This document shows, piece after piece, positions 9,732-18,690 of a stretch of 64,000 bases of DNA. A program made the position numbers and the translations under genes. The notes below the pieces were generated by a model. It was given only the letters and a program-made list of their open reading frames with translations, searched no databases and had not been told where the DNA came from. Each line of letters starts with the position of its first letter. Position 1 is the first letter of the stretch. This stretch comes from JAEXOD01 sp964652025 (lineage in GTDB: Bacteria > Bacteroidota > Ignavibacteria > Ignavibacteriales > Melioribacteraceae), in contig CAZYZX010000011.1 of NCBI GenBank assembly GCA_964652025.1, positions 1 to 64,000 on the forward strand. The letters run 5' to 3'.

Positions 9732-9844
9732 ATAAATCTTACTCCAAAATTTACAATAATTTAAACTTTAAATATAATAATTTTATTTTAACATTAGATG
9801 TAAAAGCAAAGGGATTAAAGTAGTTTTGATTAATTTAATCCTTT

Positions 9845-9873
9845 AAAAAAACAAACCCGACCTAATGGTCGGG
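9845..9873 (-). terminator. Intrinsic terminator of the predicted small RNA
   Basis: The minus strand has a 7-bp stem CCCGACC-ATTA-GGTCGGG (9856-9873) followed directly by TTTGTTTTTTT. On the plus strand the hairpin has no T-run after it, so it works in the minus direction only. Confidence 0.8.
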
Positions 9874-9929
9874 CTTGCTCTGGTTTTAGCGCCTTAGAGG
9901 CGCCTGGGCAAAGGAGGGTTTGAGGGCAC
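9845..9929 (-). ncRNA. Predicted structured small RNA, about 85-90 nt, unknown family
   Basis: A short GC-rich stretch in a very AT-rich intergenic gap (9732-10134), bounded on the minus strand by a strong promoter (9932-9962) and an intrinsic terminator (9845-9873). Inside is a GCGCC-TCTAA-GGCGC hairpin (minus strand, about 9891-9905). The 5' segment CAAACCC (9916-9922) is exactly complementary to GGGTTTG (9852-9858), which also contributes to the terminator stem, so two exclusive folds are possible. I find no SRP GGAAG signature, tmRNA or tRNA T-loop, RNase P core or known riboswitch box. It could be an independent small RNA or an attenuated leader of lon. Outside this element and the weak lon promoter region, the 403-base gap shows nothing else. 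Confidence 0.6.
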
Positions 9930-9931
9930 CA

Positions 9932-9962
9932 CAAAATTACAAAAAATAAATTTTTTTGTCAA
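9932..9962 (-). promoter_or_regulatory. Predicted strong promoter of the small RNA
   Basis: On the minus strand TTGACA (9957-9962), 17 bases, then TAATTTTG (9932-9939). The -35 is consensus and the -10 fits the Bacteroidota TAnnTTTG. The rRNA promoter at 260-290 has the identical -10 box and spacing. The start of transcription should be at about 9925-9930. Confidence 0.65.
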
Positions 9963-10134
9963 GTAGTATTTTGTAAACGTTAATATTTTTTTGTTATTAA
10001 GTTAAAATTTAATGTAATTGAAAATTTTAAAATATTTTATTTTTTCTTTTTATTTAATTTTTTTTTTAGTAATTTAAATAAGATTGTTTGATATACTTTA
10101 ATTAATTTGTTTAACTATTTGGAGGTTAGCTAGT

Positions 10135-13100
10135 ATGAAAAAGGCTCTACTTTTGTTTGTGTTCTTAATTACAAGTCTTAGTTCTTATGCCCAGATTACA
10201 ACTATTTGGCAAAAATCTCAAGCTACTGGAACTAGACCTTATTGGTTTGATACTGGTAATTTTACTAGGGGTTTTGCTTATGGTAATGTTGGCGGTCAAG
10301 ATTATCTTTTTGTTGTTAGCAGAAATGGTGGTAATTTTGTTTATATCTTAAATGCTGCAACTGGCGACTCGTTAGGAAAAATGATTTTAGGACCAGATGT
10401 TACTGGCGGTACTTTTGTAATTAATGATGCGGGAGTTTCTGAAGATGGTATTATTTATGTTTGTAATTTAGCCGCTGCTAATGGTAATTTTAGGGTTTAT
10501 AAAGCTAACTCTATTACTGATACTTTGAAATTAGCTTTTGAATATGCAACTGGTACAATGAGATTAGGAGATAAGTTTACCGTGACTGGGAAAGCTTCCG
10601 ATAACTCGTTAACATTTTATGCAGCCTCTGCTACCAATGCACAATATGTTAAATTTACTACTGCAGATAACGGTGCTACTTTTACACCAACTGTTATTAC
10701 TCTACCTACTGGTGTAACAGGTTCAACCCCATCTATTGCTCCTTTTGCTAATGGATTTTACTTTAATGCTAATGGTATTTATCCTAAAAAGCTAGATTTA
10801 AATAATGCTTTAGTTGGAACTATCCCTGGTACTATAGTTTCTACTGGTAGCAATGCAATTGCTTATTTAACCTCTTTTGCTGGTTCAGAGTATTTTGTTA
10901 CTTTTGCTTATGGCACCAATAACGAAAATGGTAGAGTTATTAAAGTTAATTATAACATACCAGACTCTGCAAAAGTTTATGGTGTTACCCCATCATTGGG
11001 TACTAATCCAAATGCCAACGGAACAGGTGACGTTGCTGTTAAGAAAAATAGCGATGGAACCTATACGGTTTATGTACTAAGCACTAATAACGGTTTAGGT
11101 GCTTATAAGGTAGACTTTAAGTTAGCTGGTGATTATTTCATTCCTGTTTCTGCATTAAAACATGGTTTTACAACCTTAAAGGAAGCTGTTACCGCACTTA
11201 ATACTTATGGTACTTCTAAAAAAGTTAATTTCTATATTGCATCTAACTTAAACGAGGATGGTATTGTTATAGCTCGTGGCGATTTAACCGATAGCACTGG
11301 CTTAACAATTAAACCTGCACCTGGTGTTCAACCAGTTATTACAATTTCTAACTTCCCAACTACTGGTAACGAAAAAAATCAAGGCTTTACAATTAAAAGC
11401 ACTTCTTACGTTACTGTAGATGGTAGCAATATGTTAGAAGGCAATACACGCGATTTAACTTTTGTAGGTAACTCCGCAACAGGTTCTTACGTTATTGGTG
11501 TTATAGAAAAATCTGACTATGTAACTTTAAAAAACATTAATGTAACTTTCACAGCTTTAGCTGCTAGTGGAACATTTATTGGTTGCGATGGATATACAGT
11601 TGGAACTCAAAACGTTTCTCCTCAAAAATTACTAATCGATAACTGTAAAGTGGGTGAACCTACAGTTACAACAAATAATGGTATTGCTTTATGGGGTAAT
11701 GCTGCTACAATGCCATTAGAAGCAACTGTTCAAAATTGCGATATTTATGCTTCTAGACGTGGTATAACTACATATTACGTAAAAAATAATAAGTACTTTA
11801 ATAATAACATTCAAATTGTAACACCTCGTTTGGCTCAATCCTTTTATTGTGGTATTTATCTAACTGGTAGCCCACTTAATGATACTACAGTAATTGCAGG
11901 CAACAAAATTACAAAAGTTGATGTGAACGTTACTACCACTACTACTTTTGCTGCTGGTATTGCAATTTATGGAAACGAAGGTGTAGCTAATATTTACAAC
12001 AACTTTATTGCTACTAACACAGTTAATACTAATCCAACTCCAACAACTACTTTTGCTGTTTATGGTATAGCATTTAATAGTGCCACTTGGATTGGAAAAG
12101 CTAATATTTACCATAATACTATTGTTGTTAACAACTCTGCTTCTACTGGTAGACATGCTGTTATTGCTACTCCTACAACAAGTGCTGCTATATTTAATTT
12201 ATACAACAATATCTTTGTTAATAAAAAAGATGCTACCAATGCATATGGTATTTACTGGACAAATACAGCTTCTCAAACTACTGTATTAAATAGTAATTTT
12301 AACAATATTTTTGTAGCAAGCCCAACTTGCTTTATCGGTCGTTACGGTGCAACAGATTGCGCTACCTTAGCTAACTGGGTTACTACATCTGGCAAAGACT
12401 CTAACTCTATTTCTAAATCAGTTAATTTAGTTTCTGATATGGATTTACACTTAACCGGTGCTTCAATTGGTGATGTAGACTTAGCCGCTCCTCGCGTAAA
12501 TTGGATTACTACTGATATTGATGGCGACCCAAGATTAACTACTTTTGTTTACATGGGTGCAGATGAAGGTTCAATTGCAGTTCCTGTTGAATTAACTTCT
12601 TTTGTAGCTTTAACTACAGATAACGGTATTAAATTAGAATGGCAAACAGCTACAGAAACTAATAATAAAGGTTTCGAAGTTCAAAGAAGTACAGACAAAG
12701 TTAACTTTACTACTTTAACTTTTGTTGCTGGTAACGGAACAAGTGCAGAAAGACATTCTTATTCTTATCTTGATGATTCTTTTGTTAACGGTAAAGTTTA
12801 TTACAGATTAAAACAAGTTGATTTTGATGGTACATATTCTTACTCAAATGTTATAGAAGCAGACTTCTCTATGCCATTAACATTTGAACTTTCTCAAAAC
12901 TATCCTAACCCATTTAACCCTTCAACAACAATTAAATTTGCTATACCTACAGCAAGCAAAGTAGTTGTTAAGGTATTCGATGTTTTAGGTCGTGAAGTTG
13001 CTATTTTAGCTAACCAAGATTTTGCAGCTGGTAGATATTCATTACAATTTAACGCTAACGGTTTATCTTCTGGTGTTTATTTATATACAATTAATACCGA

Positions 13101-13155
13101 AGGTATTGATGGTAGCAAAAACCAAGCTGTTAAAAAGATGATGCTTGTTAAATAG
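10135..13155 (+). CDS. Large secreted T9SS cargo protein: DUF4623-like propeller plus beta-helix
   Basis: A 1006-residue exported protein with signal peptide MKKALLLFVFLITSLSSYAQ. Residues about 22-330 resemble the DUF4623 beta-propeller of Bacteroidota surface proteins (YLFVVSRNGGNFVYILNA, DVAVKKNSDG). Residues about 335-810 look like a right-handed parallel beta-helix, with many short Asn- and Thr-rich turns. A beta-sandwich (ELTSFVALTTDNGIKLEW) and the T9SS sorting domain follow (YPNPFNPSTTI from residue 923, ending KKMMLVK). A GGAGG ribosome site nine bases before the ATG is one of the strongest in the window, suggesting high expression. The beta-helix hints at polysaccharide binding or cleavage, but I see no catalytic motif and would call it a surface or adhesive protein. 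Confidence 0.85.
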   Translation: MKKALLLFVFLITSLSSYAQITTIWQKSQATGTRPYWFDTGNFTRGFAYGNVGGQDYLFVVSRNGGNFVYILNAATGDSLGKMILGPDVTGGTFVINDAGVSEDGIIYVCNLAAANGNFRVYKANSITDTLKLAFEYATGTMRLGDKFTVTGKASDNSLTFYAASATNAQYVKFTTADNGATFTPTVITLPTGVTGSTPSIAPFANGFYFNANGIYPKKLDLNNALVGTIPGTIVSTGSNAIAYLTSFAGSEYFVTFAYGTNNENGRVIKVNYNIPDSAKVYGVTPSLGTNPNANGTGDVAVKKNSDGTYTVYVLSTNNGLGAYKVDFKLAGDYFIPVSALKHGFTTLKEAVTALNTYGTSKKVNFYIASNLNEDGIVIARGDLTDSTGLTIKPAPGVQPVITISNFPTTGNEKNQGFTIKSTSYVTVDGSNMLEGNTRDLTFVGNSATGSYVIGVIEKSDYVTLKNINVTFTALAASGTFIGCDGYTVGTQNVSPQKLLIDNCKVGEPTVTTNNGIALWGNAATMPLEATVQNCDIYASRRGITTYYVKNNKYFNNNIQIVTPRLAQSFYCGIYLTGSPLNDTTVIAGNKITKVDVNVTTTTTFAAGIAIYGNEGVANIYNNFIATNTVNTNPTPTTTFAVYGIAFNSATWIGKANIYHNTIVVNNSASTGRHAVIATPTTSAAIFNLYNNIFVNKKDATNAYGIYWTNTASQTTVLNSNFNNIFVASPTCFIGRYGATDCATLANWVTTSGKDSNSISKSVNLVSDMDLHLTGASIGDVDLAAPRVNWITTDIDGDPRLTTFVYMGADEGSIAVPVELTSFVALTTDNGIKLEWQTATETNNKGFEVQRSTDKVNFTTLTFVAGNGTSAERHSYSYLDDSFVNGKVYYRLKQVDFDGTYSYSNVIEADFSMPLTFELSQNYPNPFNPSTTIKFAIPTASKVVVKVFDVLGREVAILANQDFAAGRYSLQFNANGLSSGVYLYTINTEGIDGSKNQAVKKMMLVK

Positions 13156-13178
13156 TTGACTATTTAATTTAAAAAGAT

Positions 13179-13209
13179 AAAACCCTATTCCTTATTGGAA
13201 TAGGGTTTT
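13179..13209. terminator. Bidirectional intrinsic terminator
   Basis: A 13-bp stem AAAACCCTATTCC/GGAATAGGGTTTT with a 5-base loop and A/T runs on both sides, between the convergent 10135 and 13228 genes. Confidence 0.85.
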
Positions 13210-13227
13210 TTATTGGTAAAAATCTAA

Positions 13228-13887
13228 TCAATTTCCTTTTAGTAAATATACAAGCTCTTCAACTAAATTTGCAGTTATTCCCCATATAACATATTCTTTA
13301 TATTTATAAACAATAACGGGATGACGTTGACTGTGCCAAACATCGTTATATTTTTTTGGCAAGCCAATTTCGTTTACAGGCAGTAATGGAATTTTAACCC
13401 CATTATCATCTTCTGCATATGGTGTTATTTTCACGCTCACTTTGTAAATATCTGGCTTTGTATTTATAAAAAATGATAGAGGAACTGTAAAAACTTCTTC
13501 TACTTCACTTTTATCAAAGTTTTTAATATCATCTAATTTGCAACTAAGTTTAGCAACAAACGAGTCTACTGTAACTCCATAGGGAGTAATTAAAGTATCC
13601 ATTTGCCCAATAATTTCTATGTCACGTTCTAAAATTCCAAGCTCTTCAACAGTTTCTCTAACTGCAGTTTCTAAATAATTTTTATCAATATTTTTTTCAT
13701 GCCTTCCACCAGGAAAGCATATTTCCCCTTCTTGATGAATGCCTTTTGCCCTTAACTCGAATAATAAACATAGCTCGCCGTTTTCTTCTATTAGTGGTAT
13801 TAAAACAGCAGAATTAAAATAATACCTTTTCTTTAAAATATTTGGACATTTAGGCAATCTTGTTTTAATTGTTTCAAATATTTCCAT
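13228..13887 (-). CDS. Nudix hydrolase, CoA-pyrophosphatase type
   Basis: A 219-residue Nudix hydrolase. The Nudix box spans about residues 59-84 (FPGGRHEK then RETVEELGI), preceded by a CFPGG signature as in NudL-type coenzyme A diphosphatases, which split CoA to 3',5'-ADP and phosphopantetheine. The first Glu of the strict Nudix consensus is replaced by Lys, while the metal-binding REtvEE core is intact. Last gene of a five-gene minus operon, five bases after the DUF192 gene. The substrate is inferred from family resemblance only. Confidence 0.8.
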   Translation of the reverse strand: MEIFETIKTRLPKCPNILKKRYYFNSAVLIPLIEENGELCLLFELRAKGIHQEGEICFPGGRHEKNIDKNYLETAVRETVEELGILERDIEIIGQMDTLITPYGVTVDSFVAKLSCKLDDIKNFDKSEVEEVFTVPLSFFINTKPDIYKVSVKITPYAEDDNGVKIPLLPVNEIGLPKKYNDVWHSQRHPVIVYKYKEYVIWGITANLVEELVYLLKGN

Positions 13888-13892
13888 AAACT

Positions 13893-14450
13893 TTAATTAC
13901 CATAAACCCAACTAATTTTATCCCCTTCTTTAATACCATATTTATCGGTATATCCTGCATTCACCTCTACTACATACAAGGCTGGTTTACCCGATGAATA
14001 AGATTGCTCTGAAAAAGGAGTTGTGTTTTTATGAATTTTAACAATTTCTTTATTTACATTTACAAAAATTATATCCAATGGTAATATTGTATTTTTCATC
14101 CAAAAAGATTGGTAATCTTCAATTTCAAAGATAAATAGCATCCCCTGATTTTCTGCCATCTCTTTTCTGTACATTAAACCCTGCATCCTTTTAAAGTTAT
14201 CATCCGCAAATTCTACATCTATATTCGATAATACTTTCCCTTCCTTACTTATAAAACTTAAACTCCCCTGTTTTTTAAATGTTATTCCGCTATCTGTTTG
14301 TTTGTTAATATCTGTTTTTATTGGCTCTGTTATATTTGTTGGTATTAAGTTTATTGCAAAGTATATAATTAATAATACTATTAAAACAAGAACGACCGTT
14401 AATGTTTTGTTTTCAAAAATACTTTTACTTTTCTTTTTCTCTTTTTGCAT
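13893..14450 (-). CDS. DUF192 protein with N-terminal membrane anchor
   Basis: A 185-residue protein with one transmembrane helix (about residues 15-33), which should place the remainder outside the inner membrane. Residues about 75-185 match the DUF192 family: GLMYRKEM, FWMKNT, PLDIIFV, VVEVNAG. DUF192 is a small beta-barrel found across bacteria, and its biochemical role is not established. It is cotranscribed with a Nudix hydrolase (five-base gap) and follows the Cys-rich lipoprotein gene by 39 bases. Confidence 0.88.
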   Translation of the reverse strand: MQKEKKKSKSIFENKTLTVVLVLIVLLIIYFAINLIPTNITEPIKTDINKQTDSGITFKKQGSLSFISKEGKVLSNIDVEFADDNFKRMQGLMYRKEMAENQGMLFIFEIEDYQSFWMKNTILPLDIIFVNVNKEIVKIHKNTTPFSEQSYSSGKPALYVVEVNAGYTDKYGIKEGDKISWVYGN

Positions 14451-14489
14451 AATAATAAATAAATTAGTTTATAAATCTGTTAATAAAAT

Positions 14490-14981
14490 TTAAATACCCC
14501 ATGGATAATAATTTCTTCCCACACAAATAGAGTCACTAATTACTCCATTAAAATTAGCATCAAACTCTAATGGAGGTCCCTGTTGTGCGTAAAGTTCGTT
14601 TATAGCAATAGTATATTTCCCCGGTGATAAATTATTTATTTCTGCTTCAACATCATATAAACATAAACAGCGGCAACTTTGTGCCATTTCTTTTTCTTCT
14701 ATTATTATTTTATTACCTATTTGTTTTACAGAAATATAAATTTGCTGAGGACAGCAATTAAATCCTGCATTTACATGTTTTAATTTTAATAAACCATTAC
14801 CATCATAAGTAAAATACACACATGATTCTGAATTTGTATTTGCACCCTTATATAAAGCTGAACTTCCCTTACAACCACTAAATTTAATAACTTTGCCATT
14901 TAACGCATTACTTGTGTCATCTTGGCAAGAAATATAAATTAACGATGAAAAGAGAATAAAATAAAAAATTGTTTTTTTCAT
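14490..14981 (-). CDS. Cys-rich lipoprotein, hypothetical
   Basis: A 163-residue predicted lipoprotein: signal MKKTIFYFILFSSLIYISC with Cys19 as the lipidation site. The mature part has a striking set of cysteines, including a GFNCCP pair and a CRCLC cluster followed by YDVEAEI. The pattern looks like a conserved Bacteroidota lipoprotein family, but I cannot name it. The CRCLC cluster could bind a metal or form disulfides. It begins five bases after the TPP-enzyme gene stop, inside the same operon. Confidence 0.75.
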   Translation of the reverse strand: MKKTIFYFILFSSLIYISCQDDTSNALNGKVIKFSGCKGSSALYKGANTNSESCVYFTYDGNGLLKLKHVNAGFNCCPQQIYISVKQIGNKIIIEEKEMAQSCRCLCLYDVEAEINNLSPGKYTIAINELYAQQGPPLEFDANFNGVISDSICVGRNYYPWGI

Positions 14982-14986
14982 AGTAA

Positions 14987-16141
14987 TTAATAGTCCACTA
15001 TTACTATTTTTAATGAGTCAGAATTATTAGCTTCTAATAATATTTCGTTAACTTCAATTGGGTCGTTTGGATTAGAAATGTGCAAAATGTAGCCGCTATA
15101 ACCGGCTAAAATATGTTTAAGTAAGTTTTTAGGTATTTTTTGACCACCCGTTGCAGCAGCTTCTTTATTATAAAAAATTACAATTTTAATAGGCAATTGT
15201 CTATTAAAAACATCCAGCAATCCAATATGTCCTGCAGAAATAAAGCCAAAATCACCTGTTAATGCCCAAACATTTTTATAACCTGCTAAATATGCTCCTC
15301 CTGCTAAGGGGATACTACCACCAATGTGTGTTACAATATCTATACAATTATATGGTGGTAGTGCAAAATTGCTTGATGCACTTGTATCACCAGCAACTAT
15401 TTCTCCTCTATAATTCTTAAATATATCAAAAAATGGGATATATTTTTCTACAGCAGCCTTGTATTTTTCGGGTAATCCTTCTGGTAAAATTGGCAATTCT
15501 GGTGTTTTTATGGATTTTATATCTTGATTACTATTTTTAGCTTTAAAAACTTTATATTGATAATCTGCAAAAAGTGGGCTAACAACAGAATTTAATATAT
15601 TTCTTTCATAGGTAAATTGCTTTTTTAACGTACTATTTTGTTTATACTCAGTTTTTTTGTTAATAAATTTACAATCTATAACTAAAGCCACTGGACGCTT
15701 ATTCTGTTCGCTAAAATTATAAGCTTTAATTACATCGTCATATAACGTTTCTAAATTGGCAATTTTAAAGGGAAATCCCATGCCTTTTAAAATTGGATTA
15801 ATTTCTAAAATATTATCAGAACTAGTTCCTAATGTATCATCAAAAATAAAGGAAACAAAGCCAGCACAATTTTGGGCATATTGCGAGTCTGTTACAGCAT
15901 TTGCAGCTTTCATAAAACCTTGCGATTTAAGTAAAACTGCTGAACGCCCACCAACTAAACTTGCCCCATGCGCAATTGAAAAGGCTGTTTCTTCGTGGAA
16001 AGATAAAATTGGCATTTTTAAGGATAACTGATTGTAACTATCAAATACTTCACTAGCACCATATCCGGGCACATAAGTTACAATTTTAACACCTAAATCA
16101 ATTAATGCTTTTGCAATTACTTCGCTTGCAACCGTTAACAT
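14987..16141 (-). CDS. Thiamine-diphosphate-dependent 2-oxoacid enzyme (decarboxylase or IorA-like)
   Basis: A 384-residue ThDP enzyme. The N-terminal Pyr domain (about 1-160) carries the cofactor-activating Glu in SFHEETAFSIAHGASLVGG. The C-terminal PP domain (about 245-384) has GDFGFISAGH and, about 25 residues on, FYNKEAAATGGQ, the GDx(n)N-type ThDP/Mg motif. The Pyr domain resembles sulfopyruvate and phosphonopyruvate decarboxylases, and the PP domain resembles the indolepyruvate ferredoxin oxidoreductase alpha subunit. The C-terminal 4Fe-4S ferredoxin region of IorA is missing and there is no IorB next door, so a non-oxidative decarboxylase acting on an unknown 2-oxoacid is likely. An AGGAA ribosome site precedes the ATG. 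Confidence 0.75.
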   Translation of the reverse strand: MLTVASEVIAKALIDLGVKIVTYVPGYGASEVFDSYNQLSLKMPILSFHEETAFSIAHGASLVGGRSAVLLKSQGFMKAANAVTDSQYAQNCAGFVSFIFDDTLGTSSDNILEINPILKGMGFPFKIANLETLYDDVIKAYNFSEQNKRPVALVIDCKFINKKTEYKQNSTLKKQFTYERNILNSVVSPLFADYQYKVFKAKNSNQDIKSIKTPELPILPEGLPEKYKAAVEKYIPFFDIFKNYRGEIVAGDTSASSNFALPPYNCIDIVTHIGGSIPLAGGAYLAGYKNVWALTGDFGFISAGHIGLLDVFNRQLPIKIVIFYNKEAAATGGQKIPKNLLKHILAGYSGYILHISNPNDPIEVNEILLEANNSDSLKIVIVDY

Positions 16142-16151
16142 GTTTAATTCC

Positions 16152-16643
16152 TTATTTATCTTTACTTAAACACTCATCAAATTTATCTTCTGTAATTCTA
16201 AATATTTGCCACTCACTCATAAGCTTAGCACCTAACTTAGTATAAAATTCTTTTGCCGGTTCGTTCCAATCTAAAACACTCCATTCAAACCTGCCATAAC
16301 CTCTTTCTTTTGCAAGTTTAATTAAGTACATAAGCATTTTTTTGCCAAATCCTTTCCCTCTATACTCGGGCAAAACAAATAAATCTTCTAAGTATAAACC
16401 CGGTTTGCCAACAAATGTGCTAAAGTTTCTAAAATAAAGTGCAAATGCAACCGGTGTATTCATATAATAACCTATTACGCACTCCGCAACAGCATTATTA
16501 CCAAAAATGTGCTCTTTAAGTAATTCTTCCGTTGCAACTACTGTATCTTTAAGCTTTTCATATTCTGCTAATTTTAATATAAAATCTAATATTAGTAAAG
16601 TGTCTTTTTCTTCTGCCTTTTTAATTATAAGTTCTTCACTCAT
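16152..16643 (-). CDS. GNAT N-acetyltransferase, diamine/SSAT-like
   Basis: A GNAT-family acetyltransferase that transfers acetyl from acetyl-CoA to an amine. The segment FRNFSTFVGKPGLYLEDLFV closely resembles spermidine/spermine N1-acetyltransferases, and the acetyl-CoA loop is RGKGFGKKM. The conserved Tyr is in EFYTKLGAK. The frame is open from an ATG at 16664, but I prefer the ATG at 16643 (MSEELIIKK), eight codons in, because homology starts there and a GGGAA lies just upstream. First gene of the five-gene minus operon and divergent from dnaG. The substrate may be a polyamine or thialysine. Confidence 0.85.
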   Translation of the reverse strand: MSEELIIKKAEEKDTLLILDFILKLAEYEKLKDTVVATEELLKEHIFGNNAVAECVIGYYMNTPVAFALYFRNFSTFVGKPGLYLEDLFVLPEYRGKGFGKKMLMYLIKLAKERGYGRFEWSVLDWNEPAKEFYTKLGAKLMSEWQIFRITEDKFDECLSKDK

Positions 16644-16760
16644 AATAATTCCCAAATTAAACAAACACTAAGTTAATAATATTAATTTAAATACGAAAAG
16701 GATTATTACTATTTAACCAAAAAATTATATATTTGTTTAAATAAAAATATATAATTTTAA

Positions 16761-18632
16761 ATGAAAGTAAGTGAACAAAAACTTAACGAGATAAGAAGTC
16801 GCGTAAATATTGTAGATGTAATTTCCAGCTATGTTGCATTAAAAAGGCACGGTAAAAATTATTTAGGTTTATGCCCATTTCATCAGGAAAAAACACCCTC
16901 TTTTGTGGTTAGCGAGCAAAAACAGATATTTAATTGCTTTGGCTGCCATGTTGGTGGCGATGTTTTTAAATTTGTTAAAGAATACAAATCTATTTCATTT
17001 TTAGAAGCAGTTCAAGAAATTGCAGAATCTGTTGGTATTACTTTAGATGAAAAAGGAGGCACCCAACAAAGTAACTATGAAAAAGAGGTTGAAGAATTAT
17101 ACGATATAAATGTAGTTGCTGCACGATTTTTTTCTAATATTTTACTTAACGAACCCGATGGAGAAACCGGAAGAGAGTATTTCAAAAATCGAAATATCAA
17201 TCTCTCTATGCAACGTTCATTTGGCTTAGGCTACATACCTAATAAAAAAGACACTTTGTATAATTATTTAGTTAAAAATAATGTTAATTTAGAAAAAGCA
17301 AAATTACTTGGACTAATTGACCAAAGCGAAAATGGCGCTTATTTTGATAAACTACGCGGTCGCGTTATTTACCCAATTCTTTCTCCAAACGGTAGGGTTA
17401 TTGCTTTTGCTGGACGCATTTTAGGCAAAGCTGATAACATTGCTAAATATATTAATTCTCCCGAATCTCCAATATATTTAAAGAGAAGAGTTCTATATGG
17501 TCTTTACCATAGTAAAGATGAAATTAGAAAACTTGATTACGCTATTTTAGTAGAAGGCTATATGGACTTAATTTCACTTTATCAAAAGGGGATTAAAAAC
17601 GTTGTTGCAAGCAGTGGCACTGCTTTAACAGAAGAGCAAGTAACACTTTTATCTAGATATACAAAAAATATTTATGTTATTTATGATAGCGACCCTGCTG
17701 GAGAAAAAGCTGCGCTTAGAAGTATTGAGCTTTTACTAAAAAAAGATTTTGATGTTAAAATTCTTAGCTTGCCAGATGGTGAAGATCCGGATTCGTATAT
17801 TAATAACCACTCTAAATTAGAGTTTGAAGATTTATTAAAAAAAGCATTTAATTTTTTAGAATATCAAGCAGACTATTATAAAAAGAAAGGTTTTTTTGAT
17901 AACCCAAATAAAGAGACTGAGGCTATTAAAGAACTTGTAAAAGCAGTTTCTTTTATTAACGACGAAGTTAAGCGCGAAATATTTTTAAAGCACCTATCCC
18001 AAAAATTTAATATTAGAATTAAATTGTTAGAAAATGCGCTTTTTTCCTTACTGCACCAAAAAAATTATGACGAAGTTAAAAATGTAGGGAGCAAGAACAC
18101 CACACCACAGCAACCCGCTAAAACAGCAAGTTCAAATACTGTAAAAGTTACAAAAAGCAAAATTTACACAATAGAAAAAACTTTAATAAAACTTTTGTTT
18201 GAAGGGGATGAACAAATTATGAGTGAAATTTTTGATAATGTACTCCCTTCAGACTTTACCGATTCGTTTTTGCGTAAACTTGCAGAAATTGCATTAAATG
18301 CTTATAAAAATGATATTTATGATTCTGCTTCTCTTTTGGCACAAATTACAGACCCAATAATGCAAAACTTTATTTTAGAGCTTACACTAAAAGAAGAAGC
18401 TATAAGCAATAAATGGCAAGATAAATCTTTTGAACATGACACCAAAATTTTACGTAAAAAAGAGTGTAAAGATACTATTAAACACTTCCAAATTTACCAA
18501 ATCGAAAAACAGATTAAAACATTAAAAGAACAATTAATTTTAGCAGAAAATGCAGAAAATACTACAGAAATTTTAGAGCTTATTAAAGATTTAAGTATAG
18601 AAAAAGCTAATTTATATAATAAAACACATTAA
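16761..18632 (+). CDS. dnaG: DNA primase
   Basis: Makes RNA primers at the replication fork. The N-terminal zinc-binding domain is CHC2-type, with Cys38, His41, Cys59 and Cys62 (CPFH and CFGC). The catalytic TOPRIM core follows, with the metal-binding EGYMD near residue 265 and DSDPAGEKA near 310. The C-terminal third (about 440-623) is the DnaB-helicase-binding region, rich in helices. Length 623 is normal. It starts a plus-strand unit divergent from the GNAT operon, and a hairpin terminator follows 6 bases after its stop. Confidence 0.97.
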   Translation: MKVSEQKLNEIRSRVNIVDVISSYVALKRHGKNYLGLCPFHQEKTPSFVVSEQKQIFNCFGCHVGGDVFKFVKEYKSISFLEAVQEIAESVGITLDEKGGTQQSNYEKEVEELYDINVVAARFFSNILLNEPDGETGREYFKNRNINLSMQRSFGLGYIPNKKDTLYNYLVKNNVNLEKAKLLGLIDQSENGAYFDKLRGRVIYPILSPNGRVIAFAGRILGKADNIAKYINSPESPIYLKRRVLYGLYHSKDEIRKLDYAILVEGYMDLISLYQKGIKNVVASSGTALTEEQVTLLSRYTKNIYVIYDSDPAGEKAALRSIELLLKKDFDVKILSLPDGEDPDSYINNHSKLEFEDLLKKAFNFLEYQADYYKKKGFFDNPNKETEAIKELVKAVSFINDEVKREIFLKHLSQKFNIRIKLLENALFSLLHQKNYDEVKNVGSKNTTPQQPAKTASSNTVKVTKSKIYTIEKTLIKLLFEGDEQIMSEIFDNVLPSDFTDSFLRKLAEIALNAYKNDIYDSASLLAQITDPIMQNFILELTLKEEAISNKWQDKSFEHDTKILRKKECKDTIKHFQIYQIEKQIKTLKEQLILAENAENTTEILELIKDLSIEKANLYNKTH

Positions 18633-18638
18633 AAAAAA

Positions 18639-18670
18639 TACCCAGCTAAGCTTTGTTTGCTTGCTGGGTA
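18639..18670. terminator. Bidirectional intrinsic terminator
   Basis: TACCCAGC/GCTGGGTA stem with an inner AAGC/GCTT extension, an A-run before and a T-rich end. It separates dnaG from the convergent chemoreceptor gene. Confidence 0.75.
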
Positions 18671-18690
18671 TTAATAAAAATTAAATGTTT

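Noticed and set aside
9845..9929. Could the GC-rich stretch at 9845-9930 be SRP RNA, tmRNA or a tRNA?
   Set aside because: No GGAAG tetraloop core, no T-loop or CCA end, and no cloverleaf in either strand; only hairpins and a terminator are visible.
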